Below, piece after piece: positions 10,246 to 20,751 of a stretch of 64,000 bases of DNA. Every line of letters begins with the position of its first letter. Positions within the stretch are counted from its first letter, which is position 1. The notes under the pieces were generated by a model that saw nothing but the letters and a program-made list of their open reading frames with translations, did no database searches and was not told the DNA's origin. This DNA comes from Candidatus Cryptobacteroides excrementipullorum (GTDB taxonomy: Bacteria; Bacteroidota; Bacteroidia; Bacteroidales; UBA932): positions 1 to 64,000 of the forward strand of contig JADILZ010000054.1 in the NCBI GenBank assembly GCA_017695065.1. The letters are read 5' to 3'. Both the position numbers and the translations under genes were made by a program.

Positions 10246-11595
10246 ATGGTTTCGTTCATATCGTTTTGTTCTTTATTAATACTTGTATTATGTGCTGTTA
10301 AGCCAAAGTACGGTTTACCTCTATATATAGTATATTCTCTCTTTTTCCCTTATTTGCAAATAGGGAACCTTGCTTTAGTTGGCAGAGTAGCTGCATTACT
10401 TTTTTTAATTTTTTTCTTTCTAAATTATAGAAATAAAATTAAGAATGTAGATTATTCTCCGTTTAAACCATTCTTTTTTTTATATATAGCGCAGTTTTTT
10501 TTATTGTTTATTCAGGATCCGACGTATTTCCCTATAGGGTTCGACAGGTGGAATACATATGTTTTAACTACAATTACATATGCTTTGTTGATCTATACTG
10601 ATGTTCAAACTAATTATAGGGGAATTATAGTGTATAATAATGCATTGTTGATTTCTTCGTTAATTATTATTTTATATGGATTATTTTTAACTTCTATTCC
10701 AGGGATTAATCCGTACCAAATACTGATTAGTCCACTATTTGGAGGTGAATTTAATGAAGCATATGCATTAGGAGATTCTTATTTAAGTTCAAGTACATCT
10801 TCTTTAGCCGATGGAAGATTATTTGGGAGAATTTCGTCAGTGTTTAGCCATCCGATGTTATATGGACTAAATTTAGGTTTTTTCTTTGTTGTTGTTACAT
10901 ATGTATTGTATGAACGAAAAAAATATAGATTGTTAGTTCTATTTGAGATTTGTCTCATTGCTGCTGTTGTAACATGTGGTGTTCGTTCTGCTATTGCTGC
11001 ATTGGTCTTGACCTTAATAGTGGGTATATTGAATTTGAAAAGAACAAGATTAGTAATAATGTCAATTCTTGCTTTTTTATTGGTAATTAATATTTTGCCG
11101 ATGGTCTCTCCTGCGGTTAATGAATATTTATTATCAATGTTTGATTCAAGTGGGAATGTTGTTCAAGGGTCTAGTTTAAAGATGAGGTATAATCAATTCA
11201 TTGGATGTTTCGGCGTAATTCAAGACTGTTTATTTACAGGAAAAGGATTTGAATGGACAAGTGACTATTTAAGTAAACACGAGATTCATCCAGTACTATT
11301 GAATTTTGAAAGTTTGATTTTTATGATTATCTGTAATAGTGGATTATTAGGGTTGGTCATATGGGGAATTTTCATTTGTATGTTTTTTAAATTTTCAAGG
11401 AAAATAAAAAATAAAAATCAGCAGACGGCTATTCTTTGTTTGTTTACATACTATATAATGTATTCATTAATTACTGGAGATTATTATTATTTGAAATATT
11501 TTATGCTTTATTATGCTGTTTTAGTTGGGGGATTATCTTTTAAGTCAAATTTATATATCTATGGCACACAGTATAAAAAAATGTTATATAGGTAA
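10246..11595 (+). CDS. O-antigen/capsule polymerase (Wzy-like)
   Basis: Many TM helices; position between flippase and glycosyltransferases; no strong primary motif. Confidence 0.7.
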   Translation: MVSFISFCSLLILVLCAVKPKYGLPLYIVYSLFFPYLQIGNLALVGRVAALLFLIFFFLNYRNKIKNVDYSPFKPFFFLYIAQFFLLFIQDPTYFPIGFDRWNTYVLTTITYALLIYTDVQTNYRGIIVYNNALLISSLIIILYGLFLTSIPGINPYQILISPLFGGEFNEAYALGDSYLSSSTSSLADGRLFGRISSVFSHPMLYGLNLGFFFVVVTYVLYERKKYRLLVLFEICLIAAVVTCGVRSAIAALVLTLIVGILNLKRTRLVIMSILAFLLVINILPMVSPAVNEYLLSMFDSSGNVVQGSSLKMRYNQFIGCFGVIQDCLFTGKGFEWTSDYLSKHEIHPVLLNFESLIFMIICNSGLLGLVIWGIFICMFFKFSRKIKNKNQQTAILCLFTYYIMYSLITGDYYYLKYFMLYYAVLVGGLSFKSNLYIYGTQYKKMLYR

Positions 11596-12526
11596 CTCGT
11601 CTGATCCTAATATTCAATATAAAGCATCTTCAGGAGGGATTGGTACTGAAATAATTAAGTATTTACTTGAAAACAAAGTATATCAAACCGCGGTATCTTT
11701 TTATTTTTGTTCTGAGGAGTGTTGCTATAAGCCGAGATTAATTTATACTTTTGATGATTATAATGTTTGTGGATCTATTTATCAGGATATAGACTTAGTG
11801 GGATTTATACGTCAAAATATAGGATTGATAAAACATAATATTATTATTACGTGTTTACCTTGCCAAGTAAAACCTATTCGCTCTATTTTAAAAAGAAATG
11901 ATATTTCTTGCGTTTTTATAACATTTACTTGTTCTGGACAAACTACGATTGATGGTACGTACTGTTATTATAAAATGTTGAAAATAAAAAAGCAAGATGT
12001 TATATATATGCAGTATCGAGGTAATGGATGGCCAAGTGGTATACAAATTCATATGAAAAATGGAGATATTGTTTTTCATGAGAATTATACATTTCCTTGG
12101 TCATTTATAATAAAGTCAGAGTTGTTTAAACCAAAAAGGTGTTTTTTATGTAAATTAGATACAGATTATACTGCTGATTTTTCTTTGGCAGATCCGTGGT
12201 TAAAAGAATATTTAAAGGAAGATAAAATAGGACATTCATTTGTGATAGTTAATACGGAACAAGGTGATGTAATTTTGTCTAAGATGAAAAAATTAGGACT
12301 GGTTTCACTACAGGACGTAGATTATAATAAATATATAGAAGCACAAGTTCATAATGTGTCAAAAAAAGATAGAGTGGAGAAATTATATAATTTAATAAAA
12401 ATTAAGAGAAATGTGTTAAACAGCAAATTGTATAAGAAATTTTTTTCAATTAATTCGGTTTTTATCAAGATTCATATATCAATTTGGAATAAAATATTTT
12501 ATAAATTTTCTTCAAAATCAATATGA
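11563..12526 (+). CDS. FrhB-like (coenzyme F420 hydrogenase/dehydrogenase beta subunit C-terminal domain) protein without ferredoxin domain
   Basis: KASSGGIGTEIIKYLL, CLPCQVKPIRS, KRCFLCKLDTDYTADFSLADPW; ATG at 11563 overlaps wzy. Confidence 0.78.
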
Positions 12527-12527
12527 A

Positions 12528-13667
12528 ATGAAGCCATATATTATTATTTCCGGTTTTAACATTAATGATAATAATAGAGGAACCGCCGCATTAAGTTATG
12601 GTAGCATTCCTTTTCTATTAAGCCATAAATATATTAAGGAGGGACAGATTTTAGTAAATTTTAGATTTTATAAAAACATTTTAAGGAAACGTAATCGTTT
12701 GGATATAAAGCAAAGTATCCCTGTCGAAAATATGAAATGGCAATATATCACATTCAACATTTTTTTTGTTGAAAGGTGGCTTTTTGAAAAATTTGGAATA
12801 TTATTGCCATTTTCTAAATTGAAACGAATCCTTAGTAACTTAGAACTTGTTGCTGCTATAAATGGAGGGGATGGTTTTTCTGATATTTATAGTACGAAGA
12901 CTTTTTTAAGTAGGTTACCGGATATTTCATATGCAATGAAAATAGGTATTCCAGTTGTCTTATTACCGCAAACTATTGGTCCATTTAAATATGAGCAAAA
13001 TTATAAAATAGCGGTTGCTATACTTAAATATGCGACTCATATATATGTACGAGATGACAAATTTAGTGCAGATTTGGATACCTTAGGCTTAAGGTATACT
13101 TTAACGAAAGATTTGTCATATTATATGAAACCAAAGCAGTGGGATATAATTGTAAAAAAAGTTGCAGTTGGCTTAAATATAAGTGGCCTTGCTTATTCAA
13201 ATAAGTTTAGAACACTTTCTGGTGAATTTGATAATTATCCACTATTGGTATTTGAAATAATAAAATATTTTCAGCAAAAAAATATTTGGTTATATTTAAT
13301 TCCGCATTCGTATAATTATTCTCAGCCAGAAGAAAGTAATGATGATTTAATCGCTTCTCGTGATGTTTATGAAAAATTGAATAATAAAAGTAACGTACTT
13401 CTAATTGATAGAGATTTAACCTCCCCTGAAGTGAAATATTTAATTTCTAAGATGTCTTTTTTCATTGGAACGAGAATGCATGCAAATTTTGCGGCTATAT
13501 ATAGTGGGGTTCCTGTATTTGGTCTTTCTTATAGCTATAAATTTCAAGGGGCTTTTGAAGCGAATGGTGTGTATAATAGAGTCTCATCAATAGTAAATAT
13601 TGATTCTCATGACGTTAAATTAATTATTGATAAAATAGATACATTATTTAAAGAAATATATGAATAG
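12528..13667 (+). CDS. Polysaccharide pyruvyl transferase family protein
   Basis: NRGTAALSYGSIPFL, VVLLPQTIGPF, GTRMHANFAAIYSGVPVFGLSY. Confidence 0.85.
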   Translation: MKPYIIISGFNINDNNRGTAALSYGSIPFLLSHKYIKEGQILVNFRFYKNILRKRNRLDIKQSIPVENMKWQYITFNIFFVERWLFEKFGILLPFSKLKRILSNLELVAAINGGDGFSDIYSTKTFLSRLPDISYAMKIGIPVVLLPQTIGPFKYEQNYKIAVAILKYATHIYVRDDKFSADLDTLGLRYTLTKDLSYYMKPKQWDIIVKKVAVGLNISGLAYSNKFRTLSGEFDNYPLLVFEIIKYFQQKNIWLYLIPHSYNYSQPEESNDDLIASRDVYEKLNNKSNVLLIDRDLTSPEVKYLISKMSFFIGTRMHANFAAIYSGVPVFGLSYSYKFQGAFEANGVYNRVSSIVNIDSHDVKLIIDKIDTLFKEIYE

Positions 13668-14775
13668 AGCTAGAATAATTGCATTTTATTTGCCGCAATT
13701 TCATCCATTTAAGGAAAATGATGAATGGTGGGGAAAAGGTTTTACCGAATGGACTAATGTGGGTAAAGCTAAACCTTTGTTTAAAGGTCATTATCAACCT
13801 CGTGTCCCAGCAGATTTGGGATATTATGATTTAAGACTTTCAATTATAAGAGAACAGCAAGCTGCAATGGCTAAAGAAGCAGGTGTTGAAGGCTTTATGT
13901 ATTGGCATTATTGGTTTGGTAATGGTAAAACATTAATGGCAAATATTTTTGATGAAGTCTTAACTACTGGTAAACCGGATTTTCCATTTTGTTTAGGTTG
14001 GGCTAATCATTCTTGGACAAGACGTACATGGAATTGTTCTGCACAATATCAACAAGATATGGATTTAATAAAACAAGAGTATCCAGGAGAAGAAGATCAT
14101 ATTAATCATTTTTATAATATTCTGCCAGCTTTTCTGGATAAAAGATATATAACTGTGGATGATAAGCCAATATTTATTATATGGTCTCCGTTGGATATCC
14201 CAAATGTTAGTGGATTTATTAAATTATGGAATGATTTGGCTCACCAAAACGGTCTTAAAGGGATACATTTTGTTGGAATTTGGACAACTGGGACCAATCC
14301 TGATGAAATAGAAACAAAAGAGTTGTTGTTTAAACTTGGTTTTGATGCATTAACTTTATCAAGTTTGGCAATGGCTCAAAAACAATCTATAGGACGTATT
14401 AAAAATAGACTTATTATTGAATTGAATAAACGTTTTCCACGCTATGCTCCATTAATGAAATACAAGTATAGTGATATTATAAACAATTTTTATTCAGAAT
14501 TTGACTCACAAGAAAATATTTATCCCACGATTATTCCTAACTGGGATAGATCTCCAAGAGGGGGCAGACGTGCTGTGATTTATACTGGCTCTACTCCAGA
14601 ATTATTTGGGAAAATGACAGCAATGGCTTTGGATAAGATTAAAAATAAACAGGATGAACATAAGATCATTTTCCTTCGCTCATGGAATGAATGGGCTGAA
14701 GGTAATTATATGGAACCTGATTTAAGATTTGGTTTGGGGTATGTAAATATGCTGAAAAAGATGATAGTAAAGTAA
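13660..14775 (+). CDS. WbsX-like glycosyltransferase/GH99-like protein
   Basis: IIAFYLPQFHPFKENDEWWGKGFTEWTNV and FLRSWNEWAEGNYMEPD signatures. Confidence 0.9.
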   Translation: MNRARIIAFYLPQFHPFKENDEWWGKGFTEWTNVGKAKPLFKGHYQPRVPADLGYYDLRLSIIREQQAAMAKEAGVEGFMYWHYWFGNGKTLMANIFDEVLTTGKPDFPFCLGWANHSWTRRTWNCSAQYQQDMDLIKQEYPGEEDHINHFYNILPAFLDKRYITVDDKPIFIIWSPLDIPNVSGFIKLWNDLAHQNGLKGIHFVGIWTTGTNPDEIETKELLFKLGFDALTLSSLAMAQKQSIGRIKNRLIIELNKRFPRYAPLMKYKYSDIINNFYSEFDSQENIYPTIIPNWDRSPRGGRRAVIYTGSTPELFGKMTAMALDKIKNKQDEHKIIFLRSWNEWAEGNYMEPDLRFGLGYVNMLKKMIVK

Positions 14776-14820
14776 TAATTTTGTATTTGAATAACCAATC
14801 AAGATAATACAAAGAAGATA

Positions 14821-16038
14821 ATGAAAAAAAAAATATTATTTGCTATACATCAGTTGGATGCTGGTGGCGCGGAAAAAAGTTTAATATCATTATTGAATAC
14901 ATTACCTGTAAATGAGCTTGATATAGATTTAATGGTTATAAGACCATCAGGACTCTTTCGTAATTTAGTTCCAAAAGAGGTAAATATATTGGAGACGCCT
15001 CAAGAACTTATATGCCAAAATACAAAAATAACAGAAAAACTTTTTTGGAAAAGTGTAAACATTAATAGGCTTATTATAAAATTACGTTGTATAATTTATA
15101 ATCGTTTTCGAGGCAATAAGAGTCGTTTAAAGATGTGCCGGAAACAATTTTATAATGAATTATGGACTCGTTATATACCGAATTCCTTGAAAGAATATGA
15201 TATAGCTGTTAGTTATATTGATGGTCTAAATTATTATATTATTGATCATATAAAGGCTCTCAAAAAAATTCTTTGGTGTCATAATGATTATAATAAATTG
15301 GATTATATCGCTGAATATGATTACAAATACTATCAGAAAGCTAATCATATTTGTACAATAAGTGAATTATGCAGGAAAGTTTTAATAGATAATTTTCCTC
15401 TGTTAAAAGATAAATTTGAAGTAATTGAGAACATTACCTCTGCTCGAATGATAAGATATCAAGCGGATATTTTTGATGAGATTAGTGCTTCAGATGATTA
15501 TTTCAAAGACAAGCGCTTCAAAATAATATCAATAGGGCGATTGGCCGAACAAAAAGGATTTGACTTTGCAATACAATCAGCTAAAATATTAAAAAATACT
15601 GGTCTGTTATTTTGCTGGTATATTTTAGGTGAAGGTCCCCTTCGCAGATCATTGGTAGAACAAGTAAAAAAGAATAAAATTGAAGATTGTTTTAAATTTA
15701 TAGGGATAAGATTAAATCCATATCCATATATTAAATATGCTGATTTATTTGTTATGCCATCTCGTTACGAGGGTAAGAGTATAGCATTAGATGAAGCAAA
15801 AATTCTATGTAAACCTATTGTTGTCACGAAATACCCATCTGTATATGATGCAATAGATAATAACAAAACAGGTATTTTAGTTGATATTAATGCGGAATCA
15901 ATAACAAATGCAATAATGCAGTTATATAAAAATGAGGATTTGAGGAATTTGTTAATTCGTAATCTAGAACATAGTGATTTTAGTAATGAAGAACAAGTTC
16001 GGAATAAGTTTCTTAAATTGATTGACAGTTGTTTTTAA
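14821..16038 (+). CDS. Glycosyltransferase family 4
   Basis: GGAEKSLISLL; IGRLAEQKGFDFAIQSA; MPSRYEGKSIALDEAK. Confidence 0.88.
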   Translation: MKKKILFAIHQLDAGGAEKSLISLLNTLPVNELDIDLMVIRPSGLFRNLVPKEVNILETPQELICQNTKITEKLFWKSVNINRLIIKLRCIIYNRFRGNKSRLKMCRKQFYNELWTRYIPNSLKEYDIAVSYIDGLNYYIIDHIKALKKILWCHNDYNKLDYIAEYDYKYYQKANHICTISELCRKVLIDNFPLLKDKFEVIENITSARMIRYQADIFDEISASDDYFKDKRFKIISIGRLAEQKGFDFAIQSAKILKNTGLLFCWYILGEGPLRRSLVEQVKKNKIEDCFKFIGIRLNPYPYIKYADLFVMPSRYEGKSIALDEAKILCKPIVVTKYPSVYDAIDNNKTGILVDINAESITNAIMQLYKNEDLRNLLIRNLEHSDFSNEEQVRNKFLKLIDSCF

Positions 16039-16059
16039 GAATATTTTCTATTTTAGAAT

Positions 16060-17142
16060 ATGAACATAGTACATATAACAAATAGCCTTCGAGGAGGCGG
16101 TATTCAAAACTTTTTGCTATCACTTTTGCCGGAACAGGTGATGCAAGGTCATAAAGTATGGTTAATAGTTATTGAGAAATTTGATTATGATTATTGCAAC
16201 CATTTGGCAGGTATCCTACGAAGAAAAGGTGTGTCAGTTATATGTTTAGAAAAAATAAAACATAATAGATTGTCTATGTTAAAGACAATCTATTATTGTA
16301 GACGGAATATAAAGAAAATTGCACCTGATATAGTCAATACACATGGCGAAATGTCTCATATATATGGAGTATTTTCTGTTTTATATAGAAAAATACATCA
16401 AGTGATAACTGTACATAATGCCCCTGAAATTTGGCCTAAGAGTTATCATTTTTTCTGCCGGAAAAAGCCATTAATTTTTTGCTCGGAAGCTGCATATGAT
16501 ATGAGGAGACAGAAATCCATATTTATGCGAACAATAGAAAATGGAGTATCTCCATCTATAGTTAAAACACAGGATAAAGTTGATTTGCGTCAAGAGTTAT
16601 CTCTAAAAGAAACAGATAAGGTAATTGTTTTGGTAGGTTCCCTTCGACCGCAGAAGAATTATATTTTTCTTAAACAAATTGTAGACGAAGCAAAGGATTC
16701 CTCTTTACATTTTTGTATATGTGGAGGTAGTTATGGCGCAGGATATATTTCGAAATCAGAATTTAATGGGTATGAAAATAATATCCATTTATTGGGTTTA
16801 CGTTCGGATGTATCGGCAATAGAGAATACATCTGATTTATTTTTGAGTTGTGCCTTGTTTGAGGGGCTGCCTATTGCTGTATTAGAGGCATATTTTAATG
16901 GGATTCCGTGTGTATTATCGCCTATTCCGCAACATAAAAATATAGCTAACGTAGATAAAGTATGGATACCAGAAAGTTTTGAACCTAAAGAGTTTATTAT
17001 TGCAATATATAATGCGTTGAATGAAAAAATGGATCATGAGGTAATTTTTAAAAGAAGAGAATCTCAAATCATGAAGTATGCAATTTCTACGACATGTCAG
17101 AAGTATATTTCCTTTTATAAGGATGTTTTTAAATATTGCTAA
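16060..17142 (+). CDS. Glycosyltransferase family 4
   Basis: RGGGIQNFLLSLLPEQ; GSLRPQKNY; ALFEGLPIAVLEAYFNGIPCVLS. Confidence 0.87.
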   Translation: MNIVHITNSLRGGGIQNFLLSLLPEQVMQGHKVWLIVIEKFDYDYCNHLAGILRRKGVSVICLEKIKHNRLSMLKTIYYCRRNIKKIAPDIVNTHGEMSHIYGVFSVLYRKIHQVITVHNAPEIWPKSYHFFCRKKPLIFCSEAAYDMRRQKSIFMRTIENGVSPSIVKTQDKVDLRQELSLKETDKVIVLVGSLRPQKNYIFLKQIVDEAKDSSLHFCICGGSYGAGYISKSEFNGYENNIHLLGLRSDVSAIENTSDLFLSCALFEGLPIAVLEAYFNGIPCVLSPIPQHKNIANVDKVWIPESFEPKEFIIAIYNALNEKMDHEVIFKRRESQIMKYAISTTCQKYISFYKDVFKYC

Positions 17143-17153
17143 CAATATTTTTT

Positions 17154-18404
17154 ATGGGAAATGTCAGTTCTACAATTGAGAACACACTCTGTACGGGATG
17201 CGGTGTATGTGAAGATGTATGTCCAGTGCATGCTATTACAATTGTAAAAAAACAAGGAATTTTTATACCTGAAATTAATGAGAAGCAATGTCTTTCTCCC
17301 AAATGTGGAAAATGTTTGAAAGTGTGTCCAGGAATCGGTATAAATTTGAAAGAATTGAGTAATAGTCTGTTTACAGAGAATCAAGTTGTAAGCGACACAT
17401 ATATAGGAAATTATATATCACTATATTCTGGTTATAGTCTTGATGCAGATATCAGATTCCATAGTGCATCAGGTGGTTTGCTTTCGCAGTTTCTTGTTTA
17501 TTTGCTGGATAAACGGATTGTAGATGGAGTGGTCGTTACATCTTTTTCTGAAGAAGATAAAACGAGACCGGTGTCATATATTGCAAGGACGAAAGAAGAT
17601 GTTATAAAAGCAAGAAGTTCGAAATATTGTCCCGTAAGTTTAAATAATATAGTTAATGAAATAGTCGGAACTGATGGAAAATATATTATCGTCGGTTTAC
17701 CTTGCCATATCCAAGGATTCAGAAAAAGAACCTTGATTGATAAAAGGTTAAAAGAACGAATCTCTGGATATTTTGCCATATATTGTTCCAGCAACAGAAC
17801 TTTCAATGCTCAGGAATATTTATTCAGGAAATATAATGTCAGAAGGGATGATATTTCATATTTTGCATATCGTGATAATGGTTGTTTAGGAAATCTTGTT
17901 ATCGAAACATATAAGGGCAGGAAAGAGGAACCATATACTGATTATTATCCTAAATTAAGAAGTTTTTTCAAACCGCGCAGATGTCTTTCTTGTATAGATC
18001 ATTATGGAGAACTTGCAGATGTATGTTTCGGTGATATTCATATCTACCCGTATAGTGAGGATAAAATAGGAATAAACTCATGCATTGTCAGAACGTCCAG
18101 GTATAAAATATTGTTGGAGCAGGCCGTAAGGGACGGATATATTTATCTGCAGGATTTGGATCCGTATACATTAAACGAATCACAGAAAACCATGTTATAT
18201 CCTAAAAAGGTAAAGGCTAAAGCATTGATGAATATTGATAGGATATTGGGGCGGCAGACAGTAAGGTATGATGACCCAGTATTGGAAAAATGCAAGCCTA
18301 AATTAAAAGACTATTTGTCGGTTTTTATTACTAATATTCAGCGCTTTATTGGATCTCATCCGTCATTGTGGTTTTTAATAGATTTATCAAATAAAAATAG
18401 ATGA
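17154..18404 (+). CDS. FrhB-like protein with N-terminal 4Fe-4S ferredoxin domain
   Basis: CTGCGVCEDVCP and CGKCLKVCPG clusters; HSASGGLLSQFL; GLPCHIQGFRK; KPRRCLSCIDHYGELADVCFGD. Confidence 0.88.
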   Translation: MGNVSSTIENTLCTGCGVCEDVCPVHAITIVKKQGIFIPEINEKQCLSPKCGKCLKVCPGIGINLKELSNSLFTENQVVSDTYIGNYISLYSGYSLDADIRFHSASGGLLSQFLVYLLDKRIVDGVVVTSFSEEDKTRPVSYIARTKEDVIKARSSKYCPVSLNNIVNEIVGTDGKYIIVGLPCHIQGFRKRTLIDKRLKERISGYFAIYCSSNRTFNAQEYLFRKYNVRRDDISYFAYRDNGCLGNLVIETYKGRKEEPYTDYYPKLRSFFKPRRCLSCIDHYGELADVCFGDIHIYPYSEDKIGINSCIVRTSRYKILLEQAVRDGYIYLQDLDPYTLNESQKTMLYPKKVKAKALMNIDRILGRQTVRYDDPVLEKCKPKLKDYLSVFITNIQRFIGSHPSLWFLIDLSNKNR

Positions 18405-18408
18405 AAAT

Positions 18409-19569
18409 ATGGTTGGTGTTTGTATAAAGTATTTTCACGAGAATTACGGAGGTATGCTTCAGGCGTATGCTACGATTAACATGTTGGAATCAAGAGGGGT
18501 GAATTATGAATTGGTTCAATATCAAAAAAAATATTCATTTTATGAAAAAATAAAGCAGTTGCCCCGTTTGTTCAATGGTATTTTATTGAATGATAAAAAA
18601 GAGGCATTAATTAAACGTTTAGGCAAAAAAAACCATCCGGAGTTTGCTGCTAATGATGCTGTTAGAATGAGTGCTTTTGAAAGATTCAAAGAAACGCATT
18701 TTACTAAGCTGTCACAGGTTTTTGTTGGATATAAAAAATTATGTGAAGGCGCATCTGAATACTCTGCTGTAATTTCAGGTAGTGATCAATTATGGTCACC
18801 GGCAGGTTTACCGACAAATTATTATAATTTAATGTTTGTTCCGGATCAAGTCAGAAAGATTTCTATTGCATCTTCGTTTGGCGTGAAATGCATTCCGTGG
18901 TATCAGAAATCTCGAACAAGAGCTTATTTGAATAGAATCGATTACATCAGTATGAGAGAAGATCGTGGTAGAGATATTGTGAAAGAATTGACAGGAAAAA
19001 CAGTTCCAGTGATTTTGGATCCTGTATTTTATTTCAATGAGGATGAATGGAAAAAATTGATTCCGGAAAAGAAAGAATTTCAGGAGCCGTATATTTTTGC
19101 CTATTTTTTAGGAAATAATGATGATCATAGAAATGCCGTCAAGAATGTTGCAAAAAAACTTGGGAAAAAAATAGTCGCTTTGCGTCATTTGGACCAATAT
19201 GTGGAATGTGATGAAACATTTGGTGATTATGCGCCATATGATGTCGGTCCGGATAATTTTTTGAATATACTTAGAGGCGCGGACTATATATGTACAGATT
19301 CTTTTCATGGCTCAGTATTTTCTATAATTCATCATAAGCCTTTTGTAGTATTCAATAGATACAATGAGAATTCTAAACATTCAAAAAATTCCAGAATTGA
19401 TTCGCTTTGTAATAATCTTGGCTTAGGTGGACAGAGATTTTCAACATCGGCGAGGTTGTATGAACAGCTAATGACAACTATAAATTATCAAGATGTTGAA
19501 AAAAAACTCAATATACTTAAGCAAGAAACAAATGATTATTTAGATGATGCATTAAATGGTATTGAGTAA
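18409..19569 (+). CDS. Polysaccharide pyruvyl transferase family protein
   Basis: NYGGMLQAYATINML; SGSDQLWSP; CTDSFHGSVFSIIHHKPFVVF. Confidence 0.9.
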   Translation: MVGVCIKYFHENYGGMLQAYATINMLESRGVNYELVQYQKKYSFYEKIKQLPRLFNGILLNDKKEALIKRLGKKNHPEFAANDAVRMSAFERFKETHFTKLSQVFVGYKKLCEGASEYSAVISGSDQLWSPAGLPTNYYNLMFVPDQVRKISIASSFGVKCIPWYQKSRTRAYLNRIDYISMREDRGRDIVKELTGKTVPVILDPVFYFNEDEWKKLIPEKKEFQEPYIFAYFLGNNDDHRNAVKNVAKKLGKKIVALRHLDQYVECDETFGDYAPYDVGPDNFLNILRGADYICTDSFHGSVFSIIHHKPFVVFNRYNENSKHSKNSRIDSLCNNLGLGGQRFSTSARLYEQLMTTINYQDVEKKLNILKQETNDYLDDALNGIE

Positions 19570-20744
19570 TGAGAATTTTACTGTCAAATAAATTTTATTA
19601 CCGTCGTGGGGGTGACTGTGTGTGTACTTTGAATCTGGAGCAGTTGCTGAAAGATCATGTGCATGAGACGGCTGTTTTCGCTATGCAGTATCACGAGAAC
19701 CTGGCTACACCATGGGACAGATATTTCCCGAGTGAAATAAGGTTTTCCCCCGGCATAGGGATGTTTGAAGCTTTCATGCGTCCGTTCGGAACTTCTGAGG
19801 TCAAAAGGAAATTCACTAAACTGCTTGACGATTTCCGTCCGGATGTTGTGCATCTGAACAATATTCATACGCAGCTGTCTCCGGTCATTGCAGAGATCGC
19901 CCATAAACGAGGGATCAAGGTCATATGGACTTTGCATGACTATAAACTCCTTTGTCCGAGATATGACTGTCTGCGCAACGGAGAATCCGTTTGTGAGGAC
20001 TGTTTTACGGACAAGCATAAGGTGCTTGAGTACAATTGCATGAAAAACTCGAAAGTGGCGAGTGTCATTGCTTATAAAGAGGCGGAGAAATGGCATCGTG
20101 CCAGACTTGAGGCATGTACCGACAAGTTCATTTGTCCAAGTCAGTTTATGGCTGATAAAATGGCTCAAGGAGGATTTGCCCCAGACAAACTGGTCACATT
20201 ATGCAACTTCATAGATACTGCGAAATGCCTTCGGAAAGATTATTCTGAACGGGAGGATTATTACTGCTTTATCGGACGTATCTCACATGAGAAAGGAGTC
20301 AGGACTTTGGTGGAAGCGGCAAACCGTTTGCCATATAAACTGAAGATTATAGGCGGCGGTCCTTTGGAGGATGAGATGAAGGCTCTTGCTCATGGGAATA
20401 TTGAGTTCGTGGGATTCAAGCAGTGGGATGAGATCAAGGAAATTGCTGGAAAAGCCAGATTCAGCGTGATTCCGTCGGAATGGTATGAGAACAACCCGGT
20501 ATCTGTGATTGAGGCCCTGTGTCTTGGAACCCCAGTCCTGGGGGCCAGAATAGGAGGGATTCCTGAACTTATTGAGGAAAATGTCAATGGGATGACGTTT
20601 GTCAGCGGGGATGCCGATGATTTGAAGAACAAGATTCAGAAGATGTTCGACACCGGATTTGATTATGAGAAAATTGCTGAAACTTCTCAGCATAAATATG
20701 ATGCTGAGTCATATTATAAAAGAATAATGGAACTTTACAAATAA
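19569..20744 (+). CDS. Glycosyltransferase family 4
   Basis: RRGGDCVCTLNLEQLLKDH; DVVHLNNIHTQLSP; IGRISHEKGVRTLVEA; NPVSVIEALCLGTPVLGA. Confidence 0.9.
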   Translation: MRILLSNKFYYRRGGDCVCTLNLEQLLKDHVHETAVFAMQYHENLATPWDRYFPSEIRFSPGIGMFEAFMRPFGTSEVKRKFTKLLDDFRPDVVHLNNIHTQLSPVIAEIAHKRGIKVIWTLHDYKLLCPRYDCLRNGESVCEDCFTDKHKVLEYNCMKNSKVASVIAYKEAEKWHRARLEACTDKFICPSQFMADKMAQGGFAPDKLVTLCNFIDTAKCLRKDYSEREDYYCFIGRISHEKGVRTLVEAANRLPYKLKIIGGGPLEDEMKALAHGNIEFVGFKQWDEIKEIAGKARFSVIPSEWYENNPVSVIEALCLGTPVLGARIGGIPELIEENVNGMTFVSGDADDLKNKIQKMFDTGFDYEKIAETSQHKYDAESYYKRIMELYK

Positions 20745-20751
20745 AGACTAT

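Noticed and set aside
14824-14833. A10 run at the start of the 14821 glycosyltransferase
   Set aside because: Considered as a slippage site, but long A-runs are expected in this AT-rich block and Lys-rich starts are common
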